Below, in pieces: positions 25,902 through 34,855 of a stretch of DNA of 64,000 nucleotides. The stretch is taken from contig NZ_JAQFFK010000003.1 of assembly GCF_027594145.1 (NCBI RefSeq), positions 372,001 to 436,000 on the forward strand, given 5' to 3'. Every line of letters starts with the position of its first letter. Position 1 is the first letter of the stretch. Source of the DNA: Methanococcoides alaskense. GTDB lineage: Archaea > Halobacteriota > Methanosarcinia > Methanosarcinales > Methanosarcinaceae. Under the pieces are notes generated by a model. That model did no database searches and was not told the DNA's origin. It saw only the letters and a list, made by a program, of their open reading frames with translations. Made by a program: the position numbers and the translations under genes.

Positions 25902-28004
25902 ATGAATGGGTTACAGGATATTCCGCGTATTGGTGAGAAAATGGCGAAACGCTTTCAGGAGCATTTTGGTGGGGAGGATAGGGCAATGGATGCTATTTTA
26001 AGCGGTGATATCGCAAGTATTTCCGAAGTTGAAGGAGTGGGGCAAAGATATGCTATTTCTCTGGTACACGAAGTGCGTGCACAGTTCGAAGGTGTTAGTA
26101 TGGAAGATTTCCTTAAGACAAAGGAAGCTTCGGATATCTATGAGAGGCTTCTGGATATCATCAAGCAGTTCACACATACAAGATATGCAAAGGACAAGCT
26201 TCATGTCTACATACCTTATCCTGCAAGCAAAAAGGCACTCATCGAGGATATTAGAAAGGATGTTGCCGGGTATATTAGGACTGCTTGCGTATTGGGGGAC
26301 AATGAAGAACTTATCTCGCTTCTATCCAATGTAAAGGCTCTGGATGTCAAATGTAACCCGCCGAAAGTTAGGTCCAGGGCAATTCTGACCGCCGATAGCA
26401 AGCAGTATGAAGTTGCACGGCAGATGTTCGGGGATCTTCTGGATGTCCAGTTCGTGAAGGGTGCGGGGGAGTTCGTTGATACTGCAAGGGGTTATTCTCA
26501 TGTTGTTGCTGCCGATGACAAGTGTATGTCCTTCGACCTTCCTGAAGATGTTGATCCTGAGTTCATTCCTGATATTCGCAAAGCAAATATGTGGCAGATA
26601 TTGCCGGAGAAGGAGATATACTTCTTTGCGAGGAATCTCAACACACTTGAATGTTGTATCCAAATGGTCGAGATATTACGCTCTTCAGGGATATGTTCCC
26701 TTGAAGATATTGCGGAGGATGACATTGAAAGATTAAAGCAGACCCTTTCTCTTATAGATGAGGATGGGGATGTCAGGGAGGGTTCTGATAACAGTATCGA
26801 TCGCCTTATGATGATCTCCAGAAATGTCGATAATTGTGTTTCAGAAACCATTACTGCTGCTAATGTTACTCTTAATTCTTTTCTGGAGGAGAGCAAATTA
26901 ACGCTTAGCGGTCAGGATATGCTTCAGGTGATGAACGGGAAAATTGAGATAAAGGACCTGCTCGAAAAAGAGCTGTTCCATTCTTATCGTTCTGTTATCA
27001 AGAATGCAAAAGAGAAGATCGCGGCAGATCTGGAGCTTGAAAGAAATGAGCTATTGTCTCTTGATTCCTTTTTTTCGGATGAGATCACCCATCCCCTTGA
27101 AGTGAAACAGGAATGCCTGTATTCTTTTAAGCAACAGATTGCAAACCAAGTGGAAAAACTGAAGGTTCGGCACAAATGCAATATTGCGAGGACACTCTCG
27201 GAGTTCCATGATATTGCTCAGAGGATGGTTCACGAAGCCCTTGATTTCGATGTGGGCTTTTCAATAGGTTGCTTTGCAAAGGAGTTCGACCTTCATCTTC
27301 CTGATTTCATTGAAGGGACTGGTATTGCGTTCGAATCGGCATCGAACCTTTTCATAAGAACGCGGCATGGTTCGGTCGTACCTATTGATTATTCGGTAGG
27401 CAACACCTCCTATGATCCCGATGGGAATGGTAGTCGAGTTGTCCTTTTGAGTGGTGTCAATTCAGGAGGAAAGACCTCTCTGCTTGAATTGGTGGCACAG
27501 TGTGTTATCCTTGCTCACATGGGCTTCCCAACCCCTGCCATGAACATGGAGATAGGTCTTGCGGAAGAGTTCTATCATTTTGGAAAATCCAAAGGTACTC
27601 TGGATGCAGGAGCTTTCGAGACTACCCTTGTTGATTTCTCGGTTGTTGCAAATGATTCTTCAAAGCTCGTTCTGGCAGATGAACTGGAATCCATTACTGA
27701 GCCGGGAGCTTCTGCAAAGATCATCTCGGGAATACTGGAGGTGCTTTCTGAGAATGATAACTGCATGTCAATTTTTGTGTCCCATTTATCAGAACTGATA
27801 CTTGAGAACACTGAATGCAATGTACGTGTTGATGGCATCGAGGCAAGCGGGCTTGACAAGGACCTTAACCTTATAGTTGAAAGGACTCCAAGGTACAATT
27901 ATGTTGCAAAGAGCACTCCTGAGCTCATAGTCGAGCGTCTGTCAAGAAAATCAAATGGTCCAGAGCAGGACTTTTATAAAAGATTGCAAAAAAAGTTCAA
28001 GTAA
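25902..28004 (+). CDS. MutS-like ATPase with N-terminal helix-hairpin-helix (archaeal MutS5/MutS2-related)
   Basis: About 700 residues. Residues 1-60 hold HhH motifs (LQDIPRIGEKMAKRF and ISEVEGVGQRYAISLV). A long helical middle region probably forms the MutS lever and clamp. The last 230 residues are an ABC-type ATPase: Walker A GVNSGGKTS, signature region GTLDAGAFETTL, Walker B LVLADELESITEPG. Mismatch-binding domain I and the Smr nuclease of bacterial MutS2 are absent. GGTGAG lies just ahead of ATG 25902; ATG 25884 overlaps the previous stop and is also possible. Related archaeal proteins bind branched or mismatched DNA, so repair or recombination is inferred. Confidence 0.85.
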   Translation: MNGLQDIPRIGEKMAKRFQEHFGGEDRAMDAILSGDIASISEVEGVGQRYAISLVHEVRAQFEGVSMEDFLKTKEASDIYERLLDIIKQFTHTRYAKDKLHVYIPYPASKKALIEDIRKDVAGYIRTACVLGDNEELISLLSNVKALDVKCNPPKVRSRAILTADSKQYEVARQMFGDLLDVQFVKGAGEFVDTARGYSHVVAADDKCMSFDLPEDVDPEFIPDIRKANMWQILPEKEIYFFARNLNTLECCIQMVEILRSSGICSLEDIAEDDIERLKQTLSLIDEDGDVREGSDNSIDRLMMISRNVDNCVSETITAANVTLNSFLEESKLTLSGQDMLQVMNGKIEIKDLLEKELFHSYRSVIKNAKEKIAADLELERNELLSLDSFFSDEITHPLEVKQECLYSFKQQIANQVEKLKVRHKCNIARTLSEFHDIAQRMVHEALDFDVGFSIGCFAKEFDLHLPDFIEGTGIAFESASNLFIRTRHGSVVPIDYSVGNTSYDPDGNGSRVVLLSGVNSGGKTSLLELVAQCVILAHMGFPTPAMNMEIGLAEEFYHFGKSKGTLDAGAFETTLVDFSVVANDSSKLVLADELESITEPGASAKIISGILEVLSENDNCMSIFVSHLSELILENTECNVRVDGIEASGLDKDLNLIVERTPRYNYVAKSTPELIVERLSRKSNGPEQDFYKRLQKKFK

Positions 28005-28024
28005 GCCGTAATTATACGGCTTTT
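28003..28024. terminator. Terminator hairpin between convergent mutS-like gene and hisB
   Basis: AAGCCGTA and TACGGCTT form an 8-bp stem with a 4-nt loop directly after the MutS-like stop codon, followed by T-rich sequence (TTTTCCATTTTGTT). Confidence 0.7.
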
Positions 28025-28042
28025 CCATTTTGTTAGGTTGCT

Positions 28043-28618
28043 TTAAAGCACACCTTTTGTACTTTTGATGCCTTCGCCTTCAATCTTGACAGCACGGCGG
28101 AGGGCGTATGCAAAGGCTTTGAAAAGGGCCTCTATCTTGTGGTGGTCATTGTAACCTGTGACAGTTATGTGCAGGTTCATCTTTGAATTGTCTGTCAGGG
28201 ACTCAAAGAAATGTCTCACAAGTTGAGTGTTCATCTCACCAACCCTTGGGGATTCGAACTGAGCATTCATTACGAGGTAGGTCCTTCCTCCAAGGTCGAG
28301 AACCACATCTGCAAGGGCTTCATCCATGGGGATGCGTGCATCTCCGAATCTGGCGATCCCGTTCTTATCTCCGAGTGCTTCAGAGATCGCCTGGCCAAGA
28401 ACTATTGCAGTGTCCTCTATCAGGTGGTGCTCATCAACGATCAGGTCACCGGTGGCTTCGATGGTCAGATCAAAATTACCGTGTCTTGCAAAAGCGGTAA
28501 GCATGTGGTCGAAAAAACCGATGCCTGTATCAATGTTCGATGAACCGTTGCCATCCAGATCGAGTTCCATCTGGATATCCGTCTCTTTTGTCTTGCGTGC
28601 GATCTTTGCGTTTCTCAT
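28043..28618 (-). CDS. hisB: Imidazoleglycerol-phosphate dehydratase
   Basis: Removes water from imidazole-glycerol phosphate, the sixth step to histidine. Metal-binding motifs are [30 protein letters not shown] and, near the C-terminus, HFFESL and [14 protein letters not shown]. It has 191 residues, a normal monofunctional size, with no phosphatase domain. The ATG giving [13 protein letters not shown] is the family start; the open frame continues 39 nt upstream into the hisA gene. It is last in a hisG-hisA-hisB run with gaps of 10 and 25 nt. Confidence 0.96.
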   Translation of the reverse strand: MRNAKIARKTKETDIQMELDLDGNGSSNIDTGIGFFDHMLTAFARHGNFDLTIEATGDLIVDEHHLIEDTAIVLGQAISEALGDKNGIARFGDARIPMDEALADVVLDLGGRTYLVMNAQFESPRVGEMNTQLVRHFFESLTDNSKMNLHITVTGYNDHHKIEALFKAFAYALRRAVKIEGEGIKSTKGVL

Positions 28619-28643
28619 GCTGTTCCTCTGCCGTTTTCGATGC

Positions 28644-29384
28644 TCAATTTTCATCACTGATGATATCTATTGCTTCTGTCAGTGTGAACTTTTTCTTGTA
28701 TAGTGCGCTTCCCACAACAACACCTGCTGCTCCGGTGTTCTTCAGTGTGACAATATCTTCGAGGGTGGTCACACCGCCGGATGCGATCACGGGTATGGTG
28801 ACAGCATTGACAAGATCTTCAGTAGGTTTCGGGTCCACTCCATTTAACAGGCCTTCGGAGTCAATGTTCGTGAACAGGATGCTTCCAGCTCCCTTCTCTT
28901 CAAACTGGCTTCCCATCTCAACTGCTGTATGTTCTGATTCCTTTGTCCAACCTTCGATGGATATCTTTCCGTTCTTTGAATCGAGTGCAACATTTATGTG
29001 TTCACTTCCAAATTCATCGGAGAGCCTTTTGATAAGTTCGGGATCCTTTAATGCAGCGGTGCTAAGGATCACTTTGTCAATACCAATATCGAGTAAAGCT
29101 GCAGCATCTTCGAAGGAACGTATTCCTCCACCCACCTGGATGTATATTCCCTGGGGTTTGCATTTTTCGACGATCTTTTTTATAATGGGTGCATTTGTTC
29201 TGTTCCCTTCTATTGCACCATCAAGATCGATAAGGTGTAGTGTCCTTGCGCCCTGGGAAACCCAGTCAAGGGCGACTTCAACGGGGTTCTCGAGGGATAT
29301 CATCTCGCTTCCGGGTACGCCTTGCACGAGCTGTACACATTTGCCGTCTTTCATATCGACTGCTGGTATCACTTCAAAGCTCAT
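28644..29384 (-). CDS. hisA: ProFAR isomerase (phosphoribosylformimino-AICAR-phosphate isomerase)
   Basis: Converts ProFAR to PRFAR in histidine synthesis. It is a (beta/alpha)8 barrel with internal half-barrel repeat: [18 protein letters not shown] carries the first catalytic Asp, [15 protein letters not shown] the first phosphate loop, and [13 protein letters not shown] the second phosphate loop. At 246 residues it is the usual size. GGTGACA precedes the ATG. It lies between hisG and hisB in the same transcript. Confidence 0.96.
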   Translation of the reverse strand: MSFEVIPAVDMKDGKCVQLVQGVPGSEMISLENPVEVALDWVSQGARTLHLIDLDGAIEGNRTNAPIIKKIVEKCKPQGIYIQVGGGIRSFEDAAALLDIGIDKVILSTAALKDPELIKRLSDEFGSEHINVALDSKNGKISIEGWTKESEHTAVEMGSQFEEKGAGSILFTNIDSEGLLNGVDPKPTEDLVNAVTIPVIASGGVTTLEDIVTLKNTGAAGVVVGSALYKKKFTLTEAIDIISDEN

Positions 29385-29394
29385 CTTGTCACCT

Positions 29395-30249
29395 TTAGGG
29401 TATCATTCTCTCGATAGGCATTACAAGTATGTCAAAAGCACCTGCAGCTTTAAGCTTTGTAATGGTGGCAAAGATGATGTCTGCGTCCACAACGGCATGT
29501 ACTGCCACGATATTATCCTTGGATTCGACTTTCATTATAGTTGGTCCGGCAAGTCCGGGAAGCACTTCCTTTAAATCATCGACCACTGTGGTTGGAGCGT
29601 TCATCATCAGGTATCGCTTTTCTTTGGCATGCATTACGCTCTCAAGGGCTGTTTTGATGTGTTCTATCTTCTCTTCCGTTTTTGCTGTTTCGTGATTTGC
29701 GATCAGATATATGGATGATGAGAACACTTTTTCGATGACCTTGAGATGGTTCATCAAAAGTGTAGTTCCTGAACTGGAGATGTCCACAATGGCATCTGCA
29801 ATACCCACGTGCGGTGTCATTTCACATGCACCGCTGACCTTTACTACATCAATGTTTATCCCGAGATCCTTGAAATACCTTGCAGTGATGCCGGGGAACT
29901 CAGTTGCCACACGCATTCCCTCAAGGTCATTTGCCGATGCGATGTCTGATTCTTCAGGTACTGCAAGTACAAGGTCTGCTCCTCCATATTTGAGGTCAAG
30001 GAGCATCTCTACATCTGACTCGGTCTCAGAGATGAGGTCCAGTCCGGTGATGCCGACATCTGCCGCCCCATCCTGAACATATTCCGGAATGTCGGCTGCT
30101 CTTGCGAACAGGAATGTGATCTCCGGATCGTTTGTTTTTGCAAACAGCTTTCTGTTGGAACCACCAAGTACGGGAAGTCCTGCTTCCTTGAACATCTGTA
30201 TGGTGGGCTCGTGTAATCTTCCTTTGTTAGGTATTGCAATACGTATCAT
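29395..30249 (-). CDS. hisG: ATP phosphoribosyltransferase, long form
   Basis: Joins ATP and PRPP in the committed step of histidine synthesis. The catalytic part has IRIAIPNKGRL at the start, DVGITGLDLI in the middle and the PRPP loop VDISSSGTTLLMN. The last 75 residues form the regulatory ACT-like domain that binds histidine (VAVHAVVDADIIFATITKL). At 284 residues it is the long form, so it does not need HisZ. It heads the hisG-hisA-hisB run; the promoter lies in the spacer shared with the AdoMet synthetase gene. Confidence 0.96.
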   Translation of the reverse strand: MIRIAIPNKGRLHEPTIQMFKEAGLPVLGGSNRKLFAKTNDPEITFLFARAADIPEYVQDGAADVGITGLDLISETESDVEMLLDLKYGGADLVLAVPEESDIASANDLEGMRVATEFPGITARYFKDLGINIDVVKVSGACEMTPHVGIADAIVDISSSGTTLLMNHLKVIEKVFSSSIYLIANHETAKTEEKIEHIKTALESVMHAKEKRYLMMNAPTTVVDDLKEVLPGLAGPTIMKVESKDNIVAVHAVVDADIIFATITKLKAAGAFDILVMPIERMIP

Positions 30250-30547
30250 ATGAAGTCCTTCTCACAGAACGGGTTTAGTTGTATTTTGTTCTATCTATTA
30301 TAGAACTGTTCTTGGGTCTATGTCTTGAAACACATTTATCCTTTATAAGTATTGCATGGTAGCATTGAGAACGTTGACGATTATTTCCATCCTTTTTCAT
30401 CATCTACTCTTATTACTGGAGGTTATGAATGTTCACATGGGTAGTAATGATTATATATAAATTGTTCATCTTATAGATTGAATCCAACCGACATGTGGTT
30501 TTCACATTTCTATCTGATTTATCAAATTTATCAAAAAGAGGCTAAAT
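30250..30547. promoter_or_regulatory. Divergent promoter region of hisG and AdoMet synthetase
   Basis: A 298-nt spacer without a gene. A strong TATA element, TTATATATAA at 30451-30460, points toward the AdoMet synthetase gene and predicts a leader of about 60-70 nt; GAGG lies six bases before its ATG. On the other strand AT-rich stretches near 30330-30350 could drive the his genes. No clear operator or riboswitch was seen. Confidence 0.5.
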
Positions 30548-31754
30548 ATGATCCGAAATATCAAAGTGGAACATCTCCATGAGACTCCTATCGAAAAACA
30601 GGAGACCGAACTTGTTGAAAGGAAAGGTATAGGTCATCCGGACAGTATCAGTGATGGTCTCGCAGAAGCTGTGAGCCGTGCTCTTTGTAAAGAATACATT
30701 GACAAGTGTGGAGCTATCCTTCACCACAACACAGATAGAGACTCAGATCGTTGCAGGAAGGTCTCGGCCTGAATTCGGAGGCGGCGAGGTCCTCAAGCCT
30801 ATTTACACTCTTCTTGTCGGAAGGGCTACCATGGAATTCGATGGTATGGAGATCCCTGCAGAGGCAGTTGCCCTCCAGGCTGCACGTGAATATGTTCGTA
30901 ACACCATTCCTGCTATGGACCTTGAGCGTGATATGATCATTGACTGCAAGCTTGGTACAGGTTCTTCTGATCTCAGGGATGTTTTCACCAGGGACCATGT
31001 TCCAATGGCGAACGATACCTCATTCGGTGTAGGCCACGCTCCTTTCTCTGAACTTGAACAGGTCGTCTACAACACCGAAAGGCAACTTTTGACAGACCTT
31101 AAGAAAAAGATGATCCCTGGAATCGGGGAAGATATAAAGGTCATGGGTCTCAGGGAGAACGATGATATCTCTCTTACCATCTGCTGCGGTATGGTCGGCA
31201 GGCACATCGATGACATGGACCACTACATAAATGCAAAGGAAGAGATGACCGAGTACGTTCTTGATCTTGCTACCAAGTACACCGACAGGATAGTTTCAGC
31301 CCGCATCAATGCTGCTGACAAGGTCGATGGTGGCTGTGACTGCGTTTTCCTTACCGTTACAGGTACATCTGCTGAAATGGGTGATGATGGTTCAGTAGGA
31401 CGTGGGAACAGAAGCAACGGTCTTATCACTCCAAGCAGGCCAATGAGCATGGAAGCAACAAGCGGTAAGAACCCTATCAACCACATTGGTAAGATCTATA
31501 ACCTGCTTTCCACACAGATGGCAAGGGATGTTGTAAGTGCTGTTGATGAAGTAAGCGATGTCCATATCAAGCTTCTCTCTCAGATCGGAATGCCTATCGA
31601 TCAGCCACTCGTGGCAAGTGCACAGGTCATCCCTGAAGATGGTGCGAACTTTGCTGCCATCAGGTCTGAAGCAGAAGTGGTAATTGACGACTGGCTTGAG
31701 AACATCACCAAGATCACTGACATGGTGGTCAAAGGCGAACTTGATACTTTCTAA
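30548..31754 (+). CDS. mat: S-adenosylmethionine synthetase, archaeal type, interrupted by a one-base frameshift
   Basis: Makes AdoMet from methionine and ATP. The archaeal enzyme family is clear: [15 protein letters not shown] at the N-terminus, then [55 protein letters not shown] and [14 protein letters not shown]. After HHNTD (codon 63) the frame breaks: one extra A at about 30737 separates GAT from the expected GAG ACT CAG. Removing it restores a continuous 401-residue protein, the normal size. AdoMet synthetase is essential, so either the extra base is a sequencing/assembly error, or frameshifting occurs, or another copy exists. An independent start for the second part is not evident. 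Confidence 0.93.
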
Positions 31755-32057
31755 TTCCGATATATCTGCATATATTGGATAATAAGGGTGTCAGCAAGAT
31801 CGATCTTCGATCCAGGCTGCCCCATCTTTTCTTTTGTTCCGTCTTTTCTGTTATTTTTCTACGTTTCTCTCTGTTCTTCCTTCACAACTTCATCCGTAAT
31901 CTCTGCAATTCCAGCTGTCCTTTGTTCATTTTGATCATCATTATGTTCACATTTGTCGCTTTCATGGGCAATGCGGCGAAAAGATTAAATATTATTGTGG
32001 CAATGAAGGGGATGTATCTCACACTAGTGGGATGGGATGATGCTGATTTCAGTATGA
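31755..32057. other. Intergenic spacer with T-rich termination zone and tRNA promoter
   Basis: About 300 nt between the AdoMet synthetase gene and tRNA-Tyr. Pyrimidine- and T-rich sequence at 31825-31895 probably ends the upstream transcript. The element ATTAAATAT at 31984-31992, preceded by a purine-rich BRE-like CGAAAAG, is the likely promoter of the tRNA. A 134-codon frame across this stretch runs into the tRNA and is not a gene. Confidence 0.5.
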
Positions 32058-32166
32058 CCCGCCTTAACTCAGTGGTAGAGTGCGCGGCTGTAGTATGGAA
32101 TATGCGACTTGTCGCACATAACGCGCAGGCACCGCGATGTCCCCGGTTCGAGTCTGGGAGGCGGGA
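32058..32166 (+). tRNA. tRNA-Tyr (anticodon GTA) with a 37-nt intron
   Basis: The cloverleaf is complete: acceptor CCCGCCT/AGGCGGG with C1:G72, the archaeal tyrosine identity pair, and discriminator A. D arm ACTC/GAGT, anticodon stem CGCGG/CCGCG, T stem CCCGG/CTGGG with TTCGAGT loop. A 37-nt intron (32094-32130) sits between positions 37 and 38. The splice sites fit a bulge-helix-bulge: bases 32-35 (CTGT) pair with GCAG at 32125-32128, leaving 3-nt bulges AG^T and GC^A. No CCA is encoded. Confidence 0.95.
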
Positions 32167-32191
32167 CTTAACATCCTAAATTCGCAAAAGG

Positions 32192-32198
32192 TTTATAT
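32192..32198 (+). promoter_or_regulatory. TATA box of tRNA-Asp
   Basis: TTTATAT preceded by a BRE-like GCAAAAGG lies between the two tRNA genes. A start about 25 nt downstream would leave a short leader before tRNA-Asp, so the two tRNAs seem to be transcribed separately. Confidence 0.6.
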
Positions 32199-32245
32199 GC
32201 CTGGCAGCGTATTAAGGGTGTGCTCACACAGCAAACAAACGCAAT

Positions 32246-32318
32246 GTCCGAATAGTGTAGAGGCCTATCATGGAGCCCTGTCGAGGCTCCGACTCGGGTT
32301 CGAATCCCGGTTCGGGCG
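32246..32318 (+). tRNA. tRNA-Asp (anticodon GTC)
   Basis: 73 nt with acceptor GTCCGAA/TTCGGGC and discriminator G. The anticodon arm is GAGCC-CTGTCGA-GGCTC, giving anticodon GTC. The T arm is CGGG-TTCGAAT-CCCG, and the D arm has the GGCCTATCA pattern seen in archaeal tRNA-Asp. No intron and no encoded CCA. Confidence 0.95.
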
Positions 32319-32324
32319 TACAAT

Positions 32325-32364
32325 TTTACCGGCTGAAAATGCCGGTAAACCCCATCTTTTTTTT
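32325..32364 (+). terminator. Hairpin-T8 terminator after tRNA-Asp
   Basis: TTTACCGGC and GCCGGTAAA form a perfect 9-bp stem with a 7-nt loop, followed after seven bases by a run of eight T. It looks like an intrinsic terminator. Confidence 0.75.
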
Positions 32365-32541
32365 GTAAATTTTGAGTTACCATTAAGCTCATTGTTTTTT
32401 TCTTTTAAAATATTAAAACTGTCTTCTGCTTTGGTTTTCTGGTTTATATTAAACCTTTATATAACATGAGCAATTTCCGAGAAACATTATTATAATATTA
32501 TAAAGTACACTTACTTCCGACTGTAGCATGAAAGTGATCAC

Positions 32542-33393
32542 ATGGCATATAAAATAACAGAGAAACGTCAGTTGGTGCCGGATGTGCACCTGATGAACAT
32601 CCAGGCTTCCGATGTGGCTGCGGCTGCAAAGGCAGGGCAGTTCATTATTCTTCGCATCGATGAAGCTGGTGAGAGGATCCCTCTTACAATTGCAGACTAC
32701 AACGCAGATGAAGGGTCTGTCACCATTATCTTCCAGGAAATGGGGAAAACGACAAAACAGCTCGCTAAGATGAGCGCCGGCGAGGAACTTCTTGATTTTG
32801 TAGGACCTCTTGGCAAAAAGTCCGAGATCGAAAAAATCGGTACTGTTGTGCTTGTTGGCGGCGGGGTTGGTATCGCTCCTATCTATCCTCAGGCAAAAGA
32901 ATATCGTGCAGCTGGGAATAAGGTCATTTCCATCATTGGGGCACGCAATAAGGGCATGCTCATACTTGAAGATGAGATGATCGCTGCCAGTGATGAGGTC
33001 CTTGTGGCCACTGATGATGGTTCAAAGGGCCATCATGGCTTTGTAACGGACCTTGTCAAGCAACTTCTTGATGGTGAGGAGCATATCGACAGGATAGTCG
33101 CTATCGGTCCTCCTATCATGATGCGCGCAGTTGCAGGTGTTACTGCCTCATATGATGTTGAGACTCTCGTTAGCCTCAATCCGATAATGGTCGATGGTAC
33201 CGGCATGTGCGGTGGCTGCCGTGTCAATGTCGGCGGTGAGGTCAAATTCGCTTGTGTGGATGGTCCTGAGTTCAACGCAAAGGATGTGGACTTCAATCTG
33301 TTGATGAGCCGTCTGTCCTTTTATCGTAAAGAAGAAGCTGATGCTATCACAAAGTCCCAGAAAGGTTGTGGGGATGATTGCAAATGTCAATAA
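32542..33393 (+). CDS. Ferredoxin:NADP-type oxidoreductase, FAD/NAD-binding small subunit (SudB/NfnA-like)
   Basis: 283 residues of the dihydroorotate dehydrogenase electron-transfer (PyrK)/sulfide dehydrogenase type. An FAD-binding beta-barrel (residues 1-95, with RIPLTIADYN) comes first, then a NAD(P) domain (VVLVGGGVGIAPIYPQAKEY). The C-terminal part has the [2Fe-2S] cysteine set GTGMCGGCRVNVGG followed by FACVDGPEF, and a Cys tail (GCGDDCKC). The next gene overlaps by 10 nt and codes for the GltA-like large subunit. The pair matches the NADPH-dependent Nfn/sulfide dehydrogenase layout; which acceptor it uses in this methanogen is an inference. Confidence 0.88.
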   Translation: MAYKITEKRQLVPDVHLMNIQASDVAAAAKAGQFIILRIDEAGERIPLTIADYNADEGSVTIIFQEMGKTTKQLAKMSAGEELLDFVGPLGKKSEIEKIGTVVLVGGGVGIAPIYPQAKEYRAAGNKVISIIGARNKGMLILEDEMIAASDEVLVATDDGSKGHHGFVTDLVKQLLDGEEHIDRIVAIGPPIMMRAVAGVTASYDVETLVSLNPIMVDGTGMCGGCRVNVGGEVKFACVDGPEFNAKDVDFNLLMSRLSFYRKEEADAITKSQKGCGDDCKCQ

Positions 33394-34745
33394 GACCGGA
33401 AATGCCACAGCAAGCTCCTGATGATCGTATCACTAACTTTGATGAGGTCGCTTTAGGATACACTGAAGAACAGGCTATCCTTGAAGCAGAGCGCTGCCTT
33501 GAGTGTAAGGTCCCTAAATGTGTGGAAGGCTGTCCTGTGAACATTGATATTCCTGGTTTTATCTCAAAGATCAAGGAAGGCGACTTCCAGGAAGCTATCA
33601 ATATCATAAAAGCCACTAATACTCTTCCTGCTGTATGCGGCCGTGTATGTCCTCAGGAAGAGCAGTGTGAAAAACTTTGTATCCTCGGAAATAAAAGCGA
33701 GCCAATTGCCATTGGTCGCCTTGAAAGGATCTGTGCGGACCGTGAGCGTGAAGTTGGTGTAAAGGACCCTGTTGTAGCACCGTCTACTGGTAAGACCGTG
33801 GCAATAGTCGGTTCAGGTCCTGCAGGTCTGACTGCAGCTTCCGACCTTGCAAAAGCAGGTCATTCAGTTACCATATTCGAAGCTCTGCATGAGGCAGGTG
33901 GTGTACTGATCTATGGTATTCCTGAGTTCAGGCTTCCAAAGGCCATTGTAAAGGAAGAGGTAGATTATATCAGAAAGCTCGGCGCTGATATCAAAATGGA
34001 TTACGTTATCGGTCGCATACTGACCCTTGACCAGCTAACTGACAGATTCGATGCGGTCTTCCTCGGAACCGGCGCAGGTCTGCCAAAGTTCATGGGGATC
34101 GAGGGTGAGAACCTCAATGGTGTCTATTCTGCCAACGAGTTCCTTACGCGTGTGAACCTGATGAAAGCATACAATAATAGTTTCGACACACCAATAAAGC
34201 GGGGCAGCAACGTTATTGTTGTAGGTGGCGGAAATGTGGCAATGGATGCAGCCCGCAGTGCCTTGAGACTTGGTGCAGATGAGGTAAGCATTGTGTACAG
34301 ACGCAGTGATGAGGAACTTCCTGCAAGGCGTGAGGAGATCGAGCATGCAAAGGAAGAGGGTATCGTATTCCGCTTATTGACCAATCCTGTGCGTATCATC
34401 GAAGGCGAGAACATGTCTGTCAATGGCGTCGAATGTGTCAGGATGGAACTTGGCGAACCTGATGAGTCAGGACGCAGGCGGCCTGAGGTCGTAGAAGGCT
34501 CTGAGCACATAGTCGATGCTGATATTGTTATAATGGCCATAGGCACTTCACCGAACCCCATCATTTTCGATGGTTCAAAAGGTCTCGAGGTTACGCCATG
34601 GGGTACAATTGTCGTAGATGAGTCAGGTATGTCCTCTATCGAAGGCGTTTGTGCCGGTGGTGACGCAGTGACCGGCGCAGCAACCGTTATCAGTGCAATG
34701 GGTGCAGGCAAGTTGGCTGCTGATACCATCAACAACTATCTTTGA
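33384..34745 (+). CDS. gltA: GltA-like NADPH oxidoreductase (glutamate synthase small chain type / NfnB)
   Basis: About 453 residues. The N-terminus binds two [4Fe-4S] clusters (CLECKVPKCVEGCPVNIDIP and CGRVCPQEEQCEKLC). The middle and C-terminal parts are two Rossmann domains: FAD loop VAIVGSGPAGLTAASDLA and NADPH loop VIVVGGGNVAMDAARSALRLG, ending with GVCAGGDAVTGAATVISAMGAG. The ATG at 33384 overlaps the small subunit gene. Commonly annotated as homotetrameric NADPH glutamate synthase, but next to an NfnA-like gene the complex more likely moves electrons between NADPH, ferredoxin and another carrier. Confidence 0.9.
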   Translation: MSIRPEMPQQAPDDRITNFDEVALGYTEEQAILEAERCLECKVPKCVEGCPVNIDIPGFISKIKEGDFQEAINIIKATNTLPAVCGRVCPQEEQCEKLCILGNKSEPIAIGRLERICADREREVGVKDPVVAPSTGKTVAIVGSGPAGLTAASDLAKAGHSVTIFEALHEAGGVLIYGIPEFRLPKAIVKEEVDYIRKLGADIKMDYVIGRILTLDQLTDRFDAVFLGTGAGLPKFMGIEGENLNGVYSANEFLTRVNLMKAYNNSFDTPIKRGSNVIVVGGGNVAMDAARSALRLGADEVSIVYRRSDEELPARREEIEHAKEEGIVFRLLTNPVRIIEGENMSVNGVECVRMELGEPDESGRRRPEVVEGSEHIVDADIVIMAIGTSPNPIIFDGSKGLEVTPWGTIVVDESGMSSIEGVCAGGDAVTGAATVISAMGAGKLAADTINNYL

Positions 34746-34762
34746 AAATAAGTTCGATGAAT

Positions 34763-34795
34763 GGCAGATATATTGATCTGCCCTCTATTTTTTTT
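34763..34795 (+). terminator. Hairpin-T8 terminator after the Nfn/GltA pair
   Basis: GGCAGAT and ATCTGCC form a 7-bp stem with a 6-nt loop, followed by CTCTA and a run of eight T. Confidence 0.72.
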
Positions 34796-34855
34796 ATATT
34801 TTGCTTCTGACCATATGGAAGTATTTAATACCTGCCTATTCTATTCTTGAATTCA

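Noticed and set aside
28540-29574. 344-codon open frame on the plus strand
   Set aside because: It lies opposite hisB/hisA/hisG, whose products are clearly recognisable; its own product is Ser/Pro/Phe-rich with no family likeness.
31775-32179. 134-codon open frame running into tRNA-Tyr
   Set aside because: It overlaps the tRNA and has no ribosome binding site; the Phe-rich product comes from T-rich spacer.
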